A stretch of 32,703 nucleotides of DNA from contig JAJPKD010000271.1 in NCBI GenBank assembly GCA_021323895.1, positions 1 through 32,703 on the forward strand, read 5' to 3'. Shown here piece by piece: positions 16,269 to 23,395 of the stretch (position 1 is its first letter; each line of letters starts with the position of its first letter). Under the pieces are notes generated by a model. That model searched no databases. It saw only the letters and a program-made list of their open reading frames with translations, and was not told the DNA's origin. The stretch is from Acidobacteriota bacterium (GTDB taxonomy: Bacteria > Acidobacteriota > Blastocatellia > Pyrinomonadales > Pyrinomonadaceae). The position numbers were made by a program, and so were the translations under genes.

Positions 16269-16628
16269 TTAGACGAGTCGTGGAGGAGGATTGGGATTTT
16301 CAAAATGGTTTTGCGGAATGGCTAGCTGTTCGTTCTGGAGTGGCCCCAATTTGATCTGCGGCATACCAGGCGGCACGAAAACCACGCCGGCGATAACGTG
16401 GGCGCAACAACAGAAACAATCCTCATCGCGAGGCTCTTGATTCTGTGGTTGATCAGGTTGCGATTCGTCGCGCGCCGTGAGTCTTGACTGGCTTGAAGCG
16501 TTAACCTCGTTGTCCGCGCCCGCGCGTTTGGTGGCGGTCGCAGCCCCGCCGAATTCTTCACCGCAAATTTGCGGATAAGTGATATCGGCAGCCGTGTAAA
16601 ACAGAAACAGGAACACCACGCCGCGCAT
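16269..16628 (-). CDS. Small exported Cys-cluster protein, unknown function
   Basis: The product is 119 aa from the ATG at 16628; an upstream ATG (16673) or GTG (16706) would lengthen it by 15 or 26 residues. It opens with a hydrophobic signal-like stretch (MRGVVFLFLFYTAADITYPQ) and has a polar Gln/Asp-rich middle with one distinctive cluster, EDCFCCCAHVIAG. The C-terminus is Pro-rich (NPNPPPRLV). I do not know its function. Its place directly upstream of czcC suggests a role in metal sensing or handling at the cell surface. The Cys-x-Cys-Cys-Cys-x-His arrangement would bind soft metals well, which is inference. Confidence 0.65.
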   Translation of the reverse strand: MRGVVFLFLFYTAADITYPQICGEEFGGAATATKRAGADNEVNASSQSRLTARDESQPDQPQNQEPRDEDCFCCCAHVIAGVVFVPPGMPQIKLGPLQNEQLAIPQNHFENPNPPPRLV

Positions 16629-16803
16629 AACGCAGCGTCGCACTCCTGTGTTACTTATCCCGAACGAAGGCATATTACACGAACCCGAAGTGAAATTTTC
16701 TAACACACTGAATCAGAGGCAGTCAAGCTGCGTTCAGTTGCTGTATCGAGCGTCATTATCGATAACGGTCGCCGGTCTTGCGCCTGAAAGATGATTGTCC
16801 TAC

Positions 16804-18999
16804 TCAGAATCTGAGACCATAGTTGAGATGGAGGTTGCGTCCTATCTCTGGCGCAATCGCTTTAATAAAGGACAAGTGATTGCGATACAACTTATCGGTC
16901 AGATTCTGCCCGCTCAATGACAGAATGTGTGCCACTCGCTTGGTGACAAAAGTATACGACGCATTAAGATTGATGACGCCGTAACCCGCCGTCGGTGTTT
17001 CATTATCAAAGACGCGAACCTGACGATTCACCAGAACAACTTCCGGTTTGAGATTGAATGCTTTATCTCGCCAGTCAAGGCCGAGAGTCGTGCGCAACGG
17101 CGGAATGCGCGGGAGCGGTTTGTTTAGTGAGACAATGTCCGCGCGGACGTAATCCAACTTAGTGTTGAGCCATAAGGTAGGCAATACACGTGCTTCGACA
17201 CTCGCTTCAGTGCCCACAAAGCGGCTCGTTCCCTGAGCGTATCTGATGACGGGAAGATTTGATCTCGAATCAACTTGTCCAGTGAAGTCGGTAAAAACGA
17301 AGTTGCGAATGTTGTAGTAATAAACGCTGCCTTCGTAGTGGACTCGCGAGCTGTTGTGGCGCAGCGAAAGGTCCACGCCATCGCCTTGTTCTGAATTCAG
17401 GTCTTGGTTACCAATATCAAAAGTCATAATGCCCGGATGCGGCCCATTGTTATAAAGCTCCTCGAGCGCTGGCGCGCGAAAGGAATGTTGATAGTTGGCC
17501 ACAAGCGATCCGCCCTTCCACAACGGCACGCGCGCTCCAGCGCTGCCTGAAAAACCAAGGAAATTGCGGTCGCGGAAATTGCCTTCCGGGTTGTAGCCGT
17601 TCTGCTCGATCCGCCCGCCGAACTGAAAGCCGATGCGTTCAAAATCCAGGCGCTCCAGATCGTAAACAGCAAACGAATGCTGCTTGGTGTGTGGGGCCGG
17701 CGCTTCCGCGCCCACCGATAAGAAGTCACGAGTAAAACCAGAGAAGCCGAAAGTGCCAGAGAGTTTCCCCCGCCGGCGGTGATTGAAGTTCGCGCGATAG
17801 TTGAAATTCTTGTTGGTAGCGACCGAGTCAAGCTCGGTTACATTTTCATCTGATTCGAACTCGAATTCGCGAACCTTGTAGTCGTTATAGCGCACCGCGA
17901 AATCGGTTCCTTCAATGAAACCATTCAGGCCGCGCAATCCGCCCTTCGCCTCAAAGCTGTGGCGACGTTCTTTCAAATATTCAAAGTCAACTTCGTCTGG
18001 TTCGACGGGAATGCCGTGCCGCCGGCGATCAAATGAATAACTAAATGCCAGCCAACCACGGCGGGGGAACCAGCCCGCGCCGCCGCTGACGTTACCGCCT
18101 CTCGCGTAGGAATTCAGAACCGTGCCGAGTGGCGTGCGATAGTCGTTTGCGTTGAGCGCTCCGCCGTTACCGAAAAACAAAAAGTTCTTCACGCCATATT
18201 TGAACCCCGCGCTGCCGCCTGCTTGCCAGTTGTTTGTGCCACCGAACGTCGTTACGTAACCTGACAGTCCTTGCTGATATACATCGTTCGAGGAAATGCC
18301 GTTTACTACACCGCCAATCGCGTTGCTACCGTAGAGCAAAGTCGCGGGACCTTTCACGATTTCTACTCTCTCCAGCGACAGCACATCGATTGGTTCAACT
18401 TCATCAGCCGATTGCGAAGCGATCCCGCCCAGACGCAACCCATCTTGCAGAACGAGAACGCGATCTCCATCGAAGCCGCGAATGACCGGCCGACCAGAAC
18501 CAGGACCGAAACTGCGCTTGGCGACGCCGAGTTGATTCTCCAGTGTTTGGCCAATTGAAACAGGATTCTTCTGCGCCAGTTCTATAGCGCCAACTGAATT
18601 AACTGACTGATAAGCAGCGCTGACTGCTTCGGCTGAGCCGCTGGCGGTTACCGTCACCTGCTCACTAACAGGTGCCAGAGTCAATTCAAAGCGGACCTCT
18701 TGAGTACCAGGTGTGACTCTAACTTTCCTAATGACGTCAGGCACGCGATCGAGATGAGCGATGACTTGATATGTCCCAACGGGAACATCTTTGAACTCAA
18801 AAGCGCCGTTCTCATCGGTCAATACCGATTTCCTCAATTCGACGATCGTAATTACGACGTTTCGCGCCGCCTGCTGTGCGGGTTCGATTGTGACCGTTCC
18901 CCGAACCGTTCCTGAAGAGCTGACACCCTGCGCAAAGGCGCCTACCGATAACAACAGAATAGGCAATAGGGCCGATAGACCCATCTGATTCCTCACCAC
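16804..18999 (-). CDS. TonB-dependent outer-membrane receptor with CarboxypepD_reg domain
   Basis: The product is 731 aa. A signal peptide (LSALLPILLLSVGAFAQG) is followed by a carboxypeptidase-regulatory domain at about 30-110 (DENGAFEFKDVPVGTYQVIA). The plug domain includes SFGPGSGRPVIRGFDGDRVL and LERVEIVKGPATLLYGSNAI. A 22-strand barrel ends in the expected terminal Phe (LNYGLRF). It imports a chelated metal or other ligand using TonB energy. It heads the minus-strand metal array, so a Zn- or metal-related ligand is plausible. The start is one of two adjacent GTG codons (18999 or 18996); the first has GGAGG 5 nt upstream. Confidence 0.92.
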   Translation of the reverse strand: MVRNQMGLSALLPILLLSVGAFAQGVSSSGTVRGTVTIEPAQQAARNVVITIVELRKSVLTDENGAFEFKDVPVGTYQVIAHLDRVPDVIRKVRVTPGTQEVRFELTLAPVSEQVTVTASGSAEAVSAAYQSVNSVGAIELAQKNPVSIGQTLENQLGVAKRSFGPGSGRPVIRGFDGDRVLVLQDGLRLGGIASQSADEVEPIDVLSLERVEIVKGPATLLYGSNAIGGVVNGISSNDVYQQGLSGYVTTFGGTNNWQAGGSAGFKYGVKNFLFFGNGGALNANDYRTPLGTVLNSYARGGNVSGGAGWFPRRGWLAFSYSFDRRRHGIPVEPDEVDFEYLKERRHSFEAKGGLRGLNGFIEGTDFAVRYNDYKVREFEFESDENVTELDSVATNKNFNYRANFNHRRRGKLSGTFGFSGFTRDFLSVGAEAPAPHTKQHSFAVYDLERLDFERIGFQFGGRIEQNGYNPEGNFRDRNFLGFSGSAGARVPLWKGGSLVANYQHSFRAPALEELYNNGPHPGIMTFDIGNQDLNSEQGDGVDLSLRHNSSRVHYEGSVYYYNIRNFVFTDFTGQVDSRSNLPVIRYAQGTSRFVGTEASVEARVLPTLWLNTKLDYVRADIVSLNKPLPRIPPLRTTLGLDWRDKAFNLKPEVVLVNRQVRVFDNETPTAGYGVINLNASYTFVTKRVAHILSLSGQNLTDKLYRNHLSFIKAIAPEIGRNLHLNYGLRF

Positions 19000-19379
19000 T
19001 TAGTCCTCCCTAACTAGGCATTTCTTCTGAAATCTTGAAGATCTTCTATTCGAGGTTAGAGGGCTCGATTTGAAAGTGAATGTCAGTTTCATTGTGAAGC
19101 ATCGTAGCGGAATAGATGATGGCTGTCAAAGGGGAATGAGTCGCGAGAAAAGAGTTGCGGAAGGCGGATGCGAGCGAACTATCTGCAAGCGCAGAATATT
19201 ATGGCTTCCAACGAACTAAGAGCGAGACGCGGTCGGGGAAATGCCTGACGGCAAGTCTCCAAGGACCTTTGCCTCGCTCCTCATCTCGGCTATACAAGCC
19301 GAGCCTGAGCTTCAAAATGAACAACAGAAAATCAGGCCGCCACGTCCCACCCCGCTTCGCGACGGCCTGGCGGCACTGG
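19000..19379 (-). other. Intergenic region upstream of the TonB receptor gene
   Basis: About 380 bases contain no supportable gene on either strand. They should hold the promoter of the TonB receptor and downstream metal genes. I see a perfect 10-bp palindrome (GAAGATCTTC) near 19036-19045 and the hairpin reported separately at 19336-19374. I could not assign a Zur-, Fur- or MerR-type operator with confidence. Confidence 0.5.
19336..19374 (-). terminator. Possible terminator hairpin after the receiver-domain ORF
   Basis: The arms GCCGCCA and TGGCGGC can form a 7-bp GC-rich stem 5 bases beyond the stop at 19380 on the minus strand. They are followed by a T-rich stretch (CTGATTTTCTGTTGTT). The loop is long (25 nt), which weakens the call. 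Confidence 0.3.
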
Positions 19380-19850
19380 TCAACTCCCTGTGTCTGGGCG
19401 GGAGGCCGTGCCAGACTCGTTCATCGCCGATTCCAGTTTTGAATCAACTAACAACCGCGAAATGATTTTATGAATCGCTGAAAAACTCTCGCCCTTTTGG
19501 ACATATTCATCGCCACTGGATGCGCGCCTGAATTCGTTCAGGCTGCTTTCGAGTTCACCACCAACTACCATAGCTGGCAAGCCCTCTCGATGCTTCAGAG
19601 AACTAACTAGCTGCGCGAGATCAAACGCTGCCCTGTGGCGCATCTCGTGATCGAAAATAAAGAGATCATAACGAATGTCGCTTTTTATGAACCTCTCAGC
19701 GGAGTCGCGGTCAGGGCACGATACGACATGATATTCGGGTTTGGGAAAAGCCGCTCTGAGAAACTGGATCAGACCTAAGTCATCGCCAACATACAGCAGC
19801 CTAATCTGACTGTTTGCGCCACTATGCCCGTTTGTGTGGACGTGAGGCAG
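19380..19850 (-). pseudogene. Response-regulator receiver domain without a standard start codon
   Basis: The minus-strand frame is open from a TAG at 19902-19904 to a TGA at 19380. It encodes a single receiver domain: IRLLYVGDDLGLIQFLRAAF (acidic pair at the end of strand 1), DLFIFDHEM (phospho-acceptor Asp region), PAMVVGG and EYVQKGES (conserved Lys). No ATG, GTG or TTG occurs in frame before the domain begins near 19805. The first ATG, at 19643, would remove half the fold. A CTG at 19850 is the only start-like codon far enough upstream. It is either a rare non-canonical start, a lost 5' end or a sequence error. No output domain or partner kinase is present. Confidence 0.5.
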
Positions 19851-20026
19851 GTCTGAAAACGGGTGATCAACTACTCCTGTTCTGTTATCCTCAGAGCCGT
19901 TCTAGTCGTTGAAAACCCGACAACGGCCAATGCGTAGCTCACCATCCCGTCTCTTCGAGTGATGAGCATCGCCGTTGAGCATGGAAGAAGGTTTCAACTC
20001 ACGGCGAATCGGTTACGCGAAGCAAG

Positions 20027-20048
20027 TCTATGTATATTTATACATAGA
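20027..20048. promoter_or_regulatory. AT-rich palindrome, probable operator of the XRE gene
   Basis: Two perfect 10-bp arms (TCTATGTATA and its reverse complement) are separated by TT, about 40 nt before the XRE start codon. The element is far more AT-rich than its surroundings and contains -10-like sequence on both strands. The position fits autoregulation by the downstream HTH protein. Confidence 0.55.
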
Positions 20049-20072
20049 GTCAGGGTAGTGCGCCAAATCCCT

Positions 20073-20090
20073 TCAGGAGGTAACTCCTGA
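20073..20090 (+). promoter_or_regulatory. Hairpin enclosing the Shine-Dalgarno of the XRE gene
   Basis: TCAGGAG and CTCCTGA form a perfect 7-bp stem around the 4-nt loop GTAA. The SD sequence GGAGGT lies in the 5' arm and loop, and the last paired base is the A of the ATG. Folding would block ribosome binding, so translation may be controlled. Confidence 0.5.
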
Positions 20091-20404
20091 TGGGAAAAGG
20101 CTCACGACCCAAGCCGGAGAGACTAGCGGAGAAGCTCCGGGATATTCGCCTGGCACTTGGGTTGTCTCAACCTGAAATGCATCGGCAGTTAGGACTTGAG
20201 GACGAAGTGGAGTACACGAATATCTCGAAGTACGAGCTAGGCCGAAACGAACCACCGCTTACAACGCTCTTGCGATACGCGCGAATCGCGGGCGTTCATT
20301 TGGAAGACATCGTCGATGATGAATTGGACCTACCAGAGAAGCTACCCGGCAATGTGAAATACAAAGGCATCAGAAGCAAATCCTTGTTTCGCAGACGGCG
20401 ATGA
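20090..20404 (+). CDS. XRE-family helix-turn-helix regulator
   Basis: The product is 104 aa. A basic start (MGKGSRPKPERLAEKLRDIR) leads into a full HTH_3 domain at about residues 10-70 (LALGLSQPEMHRQLGLE, then TNISKYELGRNEPPLTTLLR). A short linker (YARIAGVHLEDIVDDELDLP) and an Arg-rich end follow. It would bind DNA as a dimer. It is an isolated plus-strand gene, convergent with the mer operon, and preceded by the palindrome and SD-blocking hairpin. Very similar short XRE proteins recur in Blastocatellia as far as I recall. Its targets other than its own promoter cannot be read here. Confidence 0.88.
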   Translation: MGKGSRPKPERLAEKLRDIRLALGLSQPEMHRQLGLEDEVEYTNISKYELGRNEPPLTTLLRYARIAGVHLEDIVDDELDLPEKLPGNVKYKGIRSKSLFRRRR

Positions 20405-20512
20405 GGCGATCCAAAGTTAAGCCTTCACCTGGAGCGCGCAAAGCCAAGCTTCCGAGCTTTCCTGATTCAATCATCAATTGTTCGCAAGCGAAAGCAGACT
20501 CCTTATGGAATA

Positions 20513-21388
20513 TTATGACTTCTGCCGTTTCTTGATCTCCACCAATGCTTCTTCCACCGTGCCGTGCGGTTTGTCTTTGAGTTCCGGGTATCCATTCAAC
20601 CACTCATTTAGAGCTTCTTCAGACCTGAAGAAGTTAATGACGCCTCAACCACCGCCCGCGAAGAAAATCGTCGACGCGGGCTGGGCAGTGATCAACTTGG
20701 CCTTATCAAAGATGAGGTGAATACGTGCGGTACTTTCCGGCGAGGAATCATCTATCGTGACCTTTTCACTTGCGAGTTTGTCGCTGACCAGCGACAGCGA
20801 GTCGAGCGCTCAATTCACATTGAACTGTCGCCCACTGTCGAGACTTATCTTATGAAAGACAAAGTCCAGGCGCGGTTCCCATTTAATGTAGTGCGGCACG
20901 ACACGATAGCTGGCTTTAGCGGCGCTACTGTCTTTCTTCAAGATATCGTATCGTTCAAGCATGTTCAGCCCACGCTTCACGTCTGCTTCACTCACACCGA
21001 CAGCTTTCGCTAACTCAGACGTGCTCGGCGTCGGCTTGGCATCACGTTCAGCATTAATCAGCGCGCGCGCAATCAATTTCTCGTCCGGAGTCAACACCAG
21101 CGTCACCCATCCCCAGCGCCGAACGATCTCATGAAGTTCGGGATGAGACTTGATGTAGTTGCCGATGCGAAAGCGCGTTTCGTCTGACGGCTCAACTTTG
21201 AGCGCGGCCATCGCGATATCGACGCTGGTGACGCTGAAATCCTGACCCCAATCGTTCACCAAATAATCGATGACCTTTTGTTCTTGAGGGTTGAGCTGTC
21301 CTTGATCAATGGCAGCGTTTGCGGCGCTACTAAATAACAGCACGCACGATACCAACAGTAATCCGCGTTTGATCATAAAGGATCGCAT
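20513..21388 (-). CDS. merB: MerB-like organomercurial lyase, exported, with two in-frame TGA (candidate di-selenoprotein)
   Basis: The frame runs 291 aa if TGA at 20810-20812 and 20645-20647 are selenocysteine. A signal peptide (GLLLVSCVLLFSSAANA) precedes an N-terminal winged-helix part (STSELAKAVGVSEADVKRGL). The first TGA falls in FNVN-U-ALDSL, matching the WC-ALDTL site of R831b MerB, where Cys96 and Asp99 are catalytic; the Asp is kept at U193+3. The second TGA falls in AGGG-U-GVINFFRS, matching FC-C-HVHFF, where Cys159 is catalytic. Reading continues through EALNEWLNGYP to TAA. MerB splits C-Hg bonds and releases Hg2+; Sec at both sites would be unusual. Each TGA has a GGTC-loop hairpin downstream. 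Canonical MerB is cytosolic, so an exported form is also unusual. Last gene of the mer operon, 17 nt after the TlpA-like stop. Confidence 0.85.
20614..20633 (-). promoter_or_regulatory. Candidate bSECIS hairpin after the second merB TGA
   Basis: On the mRNA strand CTTCTTCA-GGTC-TGAAGAAG is a perfect 8-bp stem with a GGTC loop. The loop starts 19 nt after the TGA at 20645-20647. The apical part CAGGTCTG is the same as in the E. coli fdhF SECIS, whose G and T contact SelB. Confidence 0.8.
20779..20796 (-). promoter_or_regulatory. Candidate bSECIS hairpin after the first merB TGA
   Basis: On the mRNA strand TGTCGCT-GGTC-AGCGACA is a perfect 7-bp stem with a GGTC loop. The loop starts 20 nt after the TGA at 20810-20812. 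Loop sequence and distance match the second merB hairpin although the stems differ in sequence, as expected for selected structure. Confidence 0.75.
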
Positions 21389-21405
21389 AGATCTTACATC
21401 CTCTC

Positions 21406-21894
21406 TTAAGTTCCTGATTTCGCCTTGAGTAAAGTTTCGATGTCGCGCTCAATGTCAGCGCTCTTATTCGGTGGCGAGCCGGAATATTTCTTGTAGAACT
21501 TCCAACCGGGTGCGATGACGTAGGTTGCCGGAAAGCTGATTACGCCGAAGTCAGAAACCGAATCGTCATTCCCTACCAGAATCGTGTAACGCATCTTGTA
21601 TTGAGTTGCGAATTTCTGGATGTCGCTCGCCCAGCCGGATTGCACTGCCAACCCGATGACTTTGACGCCGCGCGAAGAATATTTTTCTTGCAACTTATTG
21701 AAGGCAGGAATTTCTCCGACACAGTTCTCACACCAGGTCGCCCAGAAATCGAGGACCACAATGTTGTCCTTCAGGTCTTGCGAGCGCAGCGTCTGGCCGT
21801 CGAGTTTCGGCAATGAAAACTCAGGCAGCGGTTTCGGGTCCTGCCCCGCCACGCTACAAAACAGAAAACAAATAAGGACGAATACTCGCATCAT
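21406..21894 (-). CDS. TlpA/ResA-like exported thioredoxin
   Basis: The product is 162 aa. A signal peptide (MRVFVLICFLFCSVAG) leads into a redoxin/AhpC-TSA fold with WATWCENCVGEIPAFNKLQ, so the redox pair is Cys55 and Cys58. The cis-Pro loop is ISFPATYVI. It would reduce or shuffle disulfides in the periplasm. Its ATG overlaps the stop of the CopZ-like gene (ATGA arrangement), so the two are translationally coupled. In this operon it may keep the Cys or Sec residues of the exported MerB-like and thioredoxin-like proteins reduced, which is inference. Both CxxC cysteines are normal codons here, in contrast to its neighbours. Confidence 0.88.
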   Translation of the reverse strand: MMRVFVLICFLFCSVAGQDPKPLPEFSLPKLDGQTLRSQDLKDNIVVLDFWATWCENCVGEIPAFNKLQEKYSSRGVKVIGLAVQSGWASDIQKFATQYKMRYTILVGNDDSVSDFGVISFPATYVIAPGWKFYKKYSGSPPNKSADIERDIETLLKAKSGT

Positions 21895-22388
21895 CTCACT
21901 TTGCCGGATTCATGGATTTGTTCCCTTAGCCGCTTGACCGCTCTATTCACTTCGCCGAGGCAGCACGCGCCCGATGGATTGCGAGTTTCACACGCGCATA
22001 GGCCTTCTCGGATAAGCCTCGAAATTCGTTCTGGAATTGTGGTGTTGCCGGTTCGGAAGATTTCATCTCGGACGTGGCTCTCCTCGAATCCAAAGCAATA
22101 GCACAAAGGAATTGGATCTGTTTTCGCCTTGAGGCCGACAATCGTCCGCAGATCATCCTTAGTGAATACTCGGTTACTATTTTCTTCGAAATAGACGACC
22201 GGACAATCGCGTGCCTGGCAGAAGCAAAACGCTCCCGTCAATGCTTGTTCGAGTAGATGAGGGTTCAACATCAAGAGGACCGTCTTTCGTGAGACAGGCC
22301 GGCCTTCGTCCTTGCAAGTGGCGCAGCTTTCAACCATTGGTTCTAAACTTCGCTCTGCAATCAAAGTGTCCGTTGCACAACAGGTCAT
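21891..22388 (-). CDS. CopZ-like Fe-S-cluster metallochaperone
   Basis: The product is 165 aa with 15 cysteines. The N-terminal part starts MTCCATDTL and has ESCATCKDEGRPVS, then FCFCQARDCPVVYFEENSNR, a Zn-binding domain as in Archaeoglobus CopZ. The C-terminal part reads LCYCFGFEESHVRDEIF, then LIREGLCACETRNPSGACCL, a BFD-like [2Fe-2S] domain with four Cys ligands. The family passes Cu+ or related soft metals to transporters. No HMA domain is present. It sits between the Sec thioredoxin-like gene (29-nt gap) and tlpA. Within a mer operon it probably handles Hg2+ or Cu+ in the cytosol. Confidence 0.8.
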   Translation of the reverse strand: MTCCATDTLIAERSLEPMVESCATCKDEGRPVSRKTVLLMLNPHLLEQALTGAFCFCQARDCPVVYFEENSNRVFTKDDLRTIVGLKAKTDPIPLCYCFGFEESHVRDEIFRTGNTTIPERISRLIREGLCACETRNPSGACCLGEVNRAVKRLREQIHESGKVR

Positions 22389-22417
22389 GTTCGAGTTCTT
22401 GCTGATACTAACCTCAA

Positions 22418-22990
22418 CTATTTCGCACGCTCGCGTAACAACTTCTGGATCGCTTCTCTGGTCCCATCAATTCCGTGGATGACAGGGACATTTGAATAAG
22501 CTGGTTCAGGCGGCGCTTGACTCCACTGCTTTCCCGGCGCATAGACAGCGACATAATCCCAAACCACAGATGAGCTGTCCTTCTCGCCGAGTGCCTGAGA
22601 AACAAGATGCTCCTTATCCCAATATTGCGAAGCTCTCAGATCGGATACTCGCGCCAGCGTTCTAGTCGAGGGCGCGCCTAAATCAGTTGTCAATACCGGT
22701 TCCCAGATCACAAACACCCGGACTCTTGGATCGCGTTGTTCATCAAGCAGCTTTTGGATTGCAGAGGCCCCCTGCAAACATACCGTTCAAGTGGGAGACA
22801 GCATCACTACCAAGCGAACGGAATTCGCAGAGCCGTTGAATGCATCCTTGAGCGATGAAATATTGGAACCAGTCAGACGAACCAGCGGTTGCTGTCCGTT
22901 GGGAACAGTGCTCCCCCAGTAAAAGTAATAGAACGCCACCAAGACGATCGCCGCCAGCCCACCTCCGATAATGATTCCCTTGCGTTTCAT
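22418..22990 (-). CDS. Membrane-anchored thioredoxin-like protein with UxxC (candidate selenoprotein)
   Basis: The ATG at 22990 opens a 190-aa frame interrupted once by TGA at 22787-22789 (codon 68) and ending at a TAG. One N-terminal helix (GIIIGGGLAAIVLVAFYYFY) anchors the protein, with the rest outside. The region reads RLVVMLSPT-U-TVCLQGASA, the place of a CxxC motif after a beta strand, so the site is U68-x-x-C71. The C-terminal half (VRVFVIWEPVL, then VWDYVAVYAPGKQW and NVPVIHG) continues the fold. Normal calling splits it into two ORFs (22787-23071 and 22418-22777). A UUGCAG-stem hairpin follows the TGA. The start lies 13 nt after the MerT-like stop. The role is probably redox or Hg2+ capture outside the membrane, like MerP; I do not recognise an exact family. 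Confidence 0.8.
22759..22777 (-). promoter_or_regulatory. Candidate bSECIS hairpin in the thioredoxin-like gene
   Basis: On the mRNA strand TTGCAG-GGGGCCT-CTGCAA forms a 6-bp stem, extendable by G-T and G-C pairs, with a G-rich loop. The loop starts 15 nt after the TGA at 22787-22789, or 17 nt if the stem is extended. The stem TTGCA is also found around the apical loop of the E. coli fdhF SECIS. Confidence 0.65.
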
Positions 22991-23003
22991 TTCTCTCTCA
23001 CAT

Positions 23004-23369
23004 TCAGCCGGCCAAAAGGTTCGCCAGGAAATTCGCGATGGCTTGCGGAAACAGAATAAACACGAGCACAACGATCGACGAGAACCACAGGAGAAGCGCG
23101 CTCACGAGATTCGGTTTACAGTTGCATTGTTTGGCCCGCCACCGTTGATAAAAGCCAAATCCGATCAGCAGCACGGATGCTGCTAGCAAGAACGGTCGAA
23201 GCTTCACAAAGAATGCGGAAGTCCCGGCCGTACCCGCCGCGAAAAGAAAAGGAAGCAGCGGCAGGCAACAACTCGATGCCAAAACTACGCTACCGAGCGC
23301 ACCTAAACTCGCAAGAATCGTACTTGGGGAGCGCCCGCCTTTGTTGGTAGCAAAACTGTTACTTGTCAT
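23004..23369 (-). CDS. merT: MerT-like mercuric ion transporter
   Basis: The product is 121 aa from the ATG at 23369; a longer frame reaches 23426 but would overlap merR. It has three membrane helices. The first carries the Hg-binding vicinal pair SSCCLPLLPFLFA (Cys34-Cys35). The cytoplasmic loop has AKQCNCKPN (Cys82, Cys84), matching the second MerT Cys pair. MerT passes Hg2+ from the periplasm to cytosolic MerA. No MerA or MerP is in the window, so the sink for Hg2+ is unclear. It is the second gene of the operon. The Shine-Dalgarno is weak. Confidence 0.85.
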   Translation of the reverse strand: MTSNSFATNKGGRSPSTILASLGALGSVVLASSCCLPLLPFLFAAGTAGTSAFFVKLRPFLLAASVLLIGFGFYQRWRAKQCNCKPNLVSALLLWFSSIVVLVFILFPQAIANFLANLLAG

Positions 23370-23395
23370 GTCGCTGTTTTGCAAGAGCATGAGCG

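Noticed and set aside
19155-19442. Plus-strand ORF upstream of the receiver domain
   Set aside because: Composition looks random and it overlaps the receiver-domain frame.
20405-20512. Bidirectional terminator between XRE and merB
   Set aside because: Only a 5-bp stem (AAGCT-TCCG-AGCTT) without a T-run is visible.
20401-20535. 44-codon plus-strand ORF overlapping the XRE stop
   Set aside because: It overlaps the merB 3' end, lacks homology cues and has no Shine-Dalgarno of its own.
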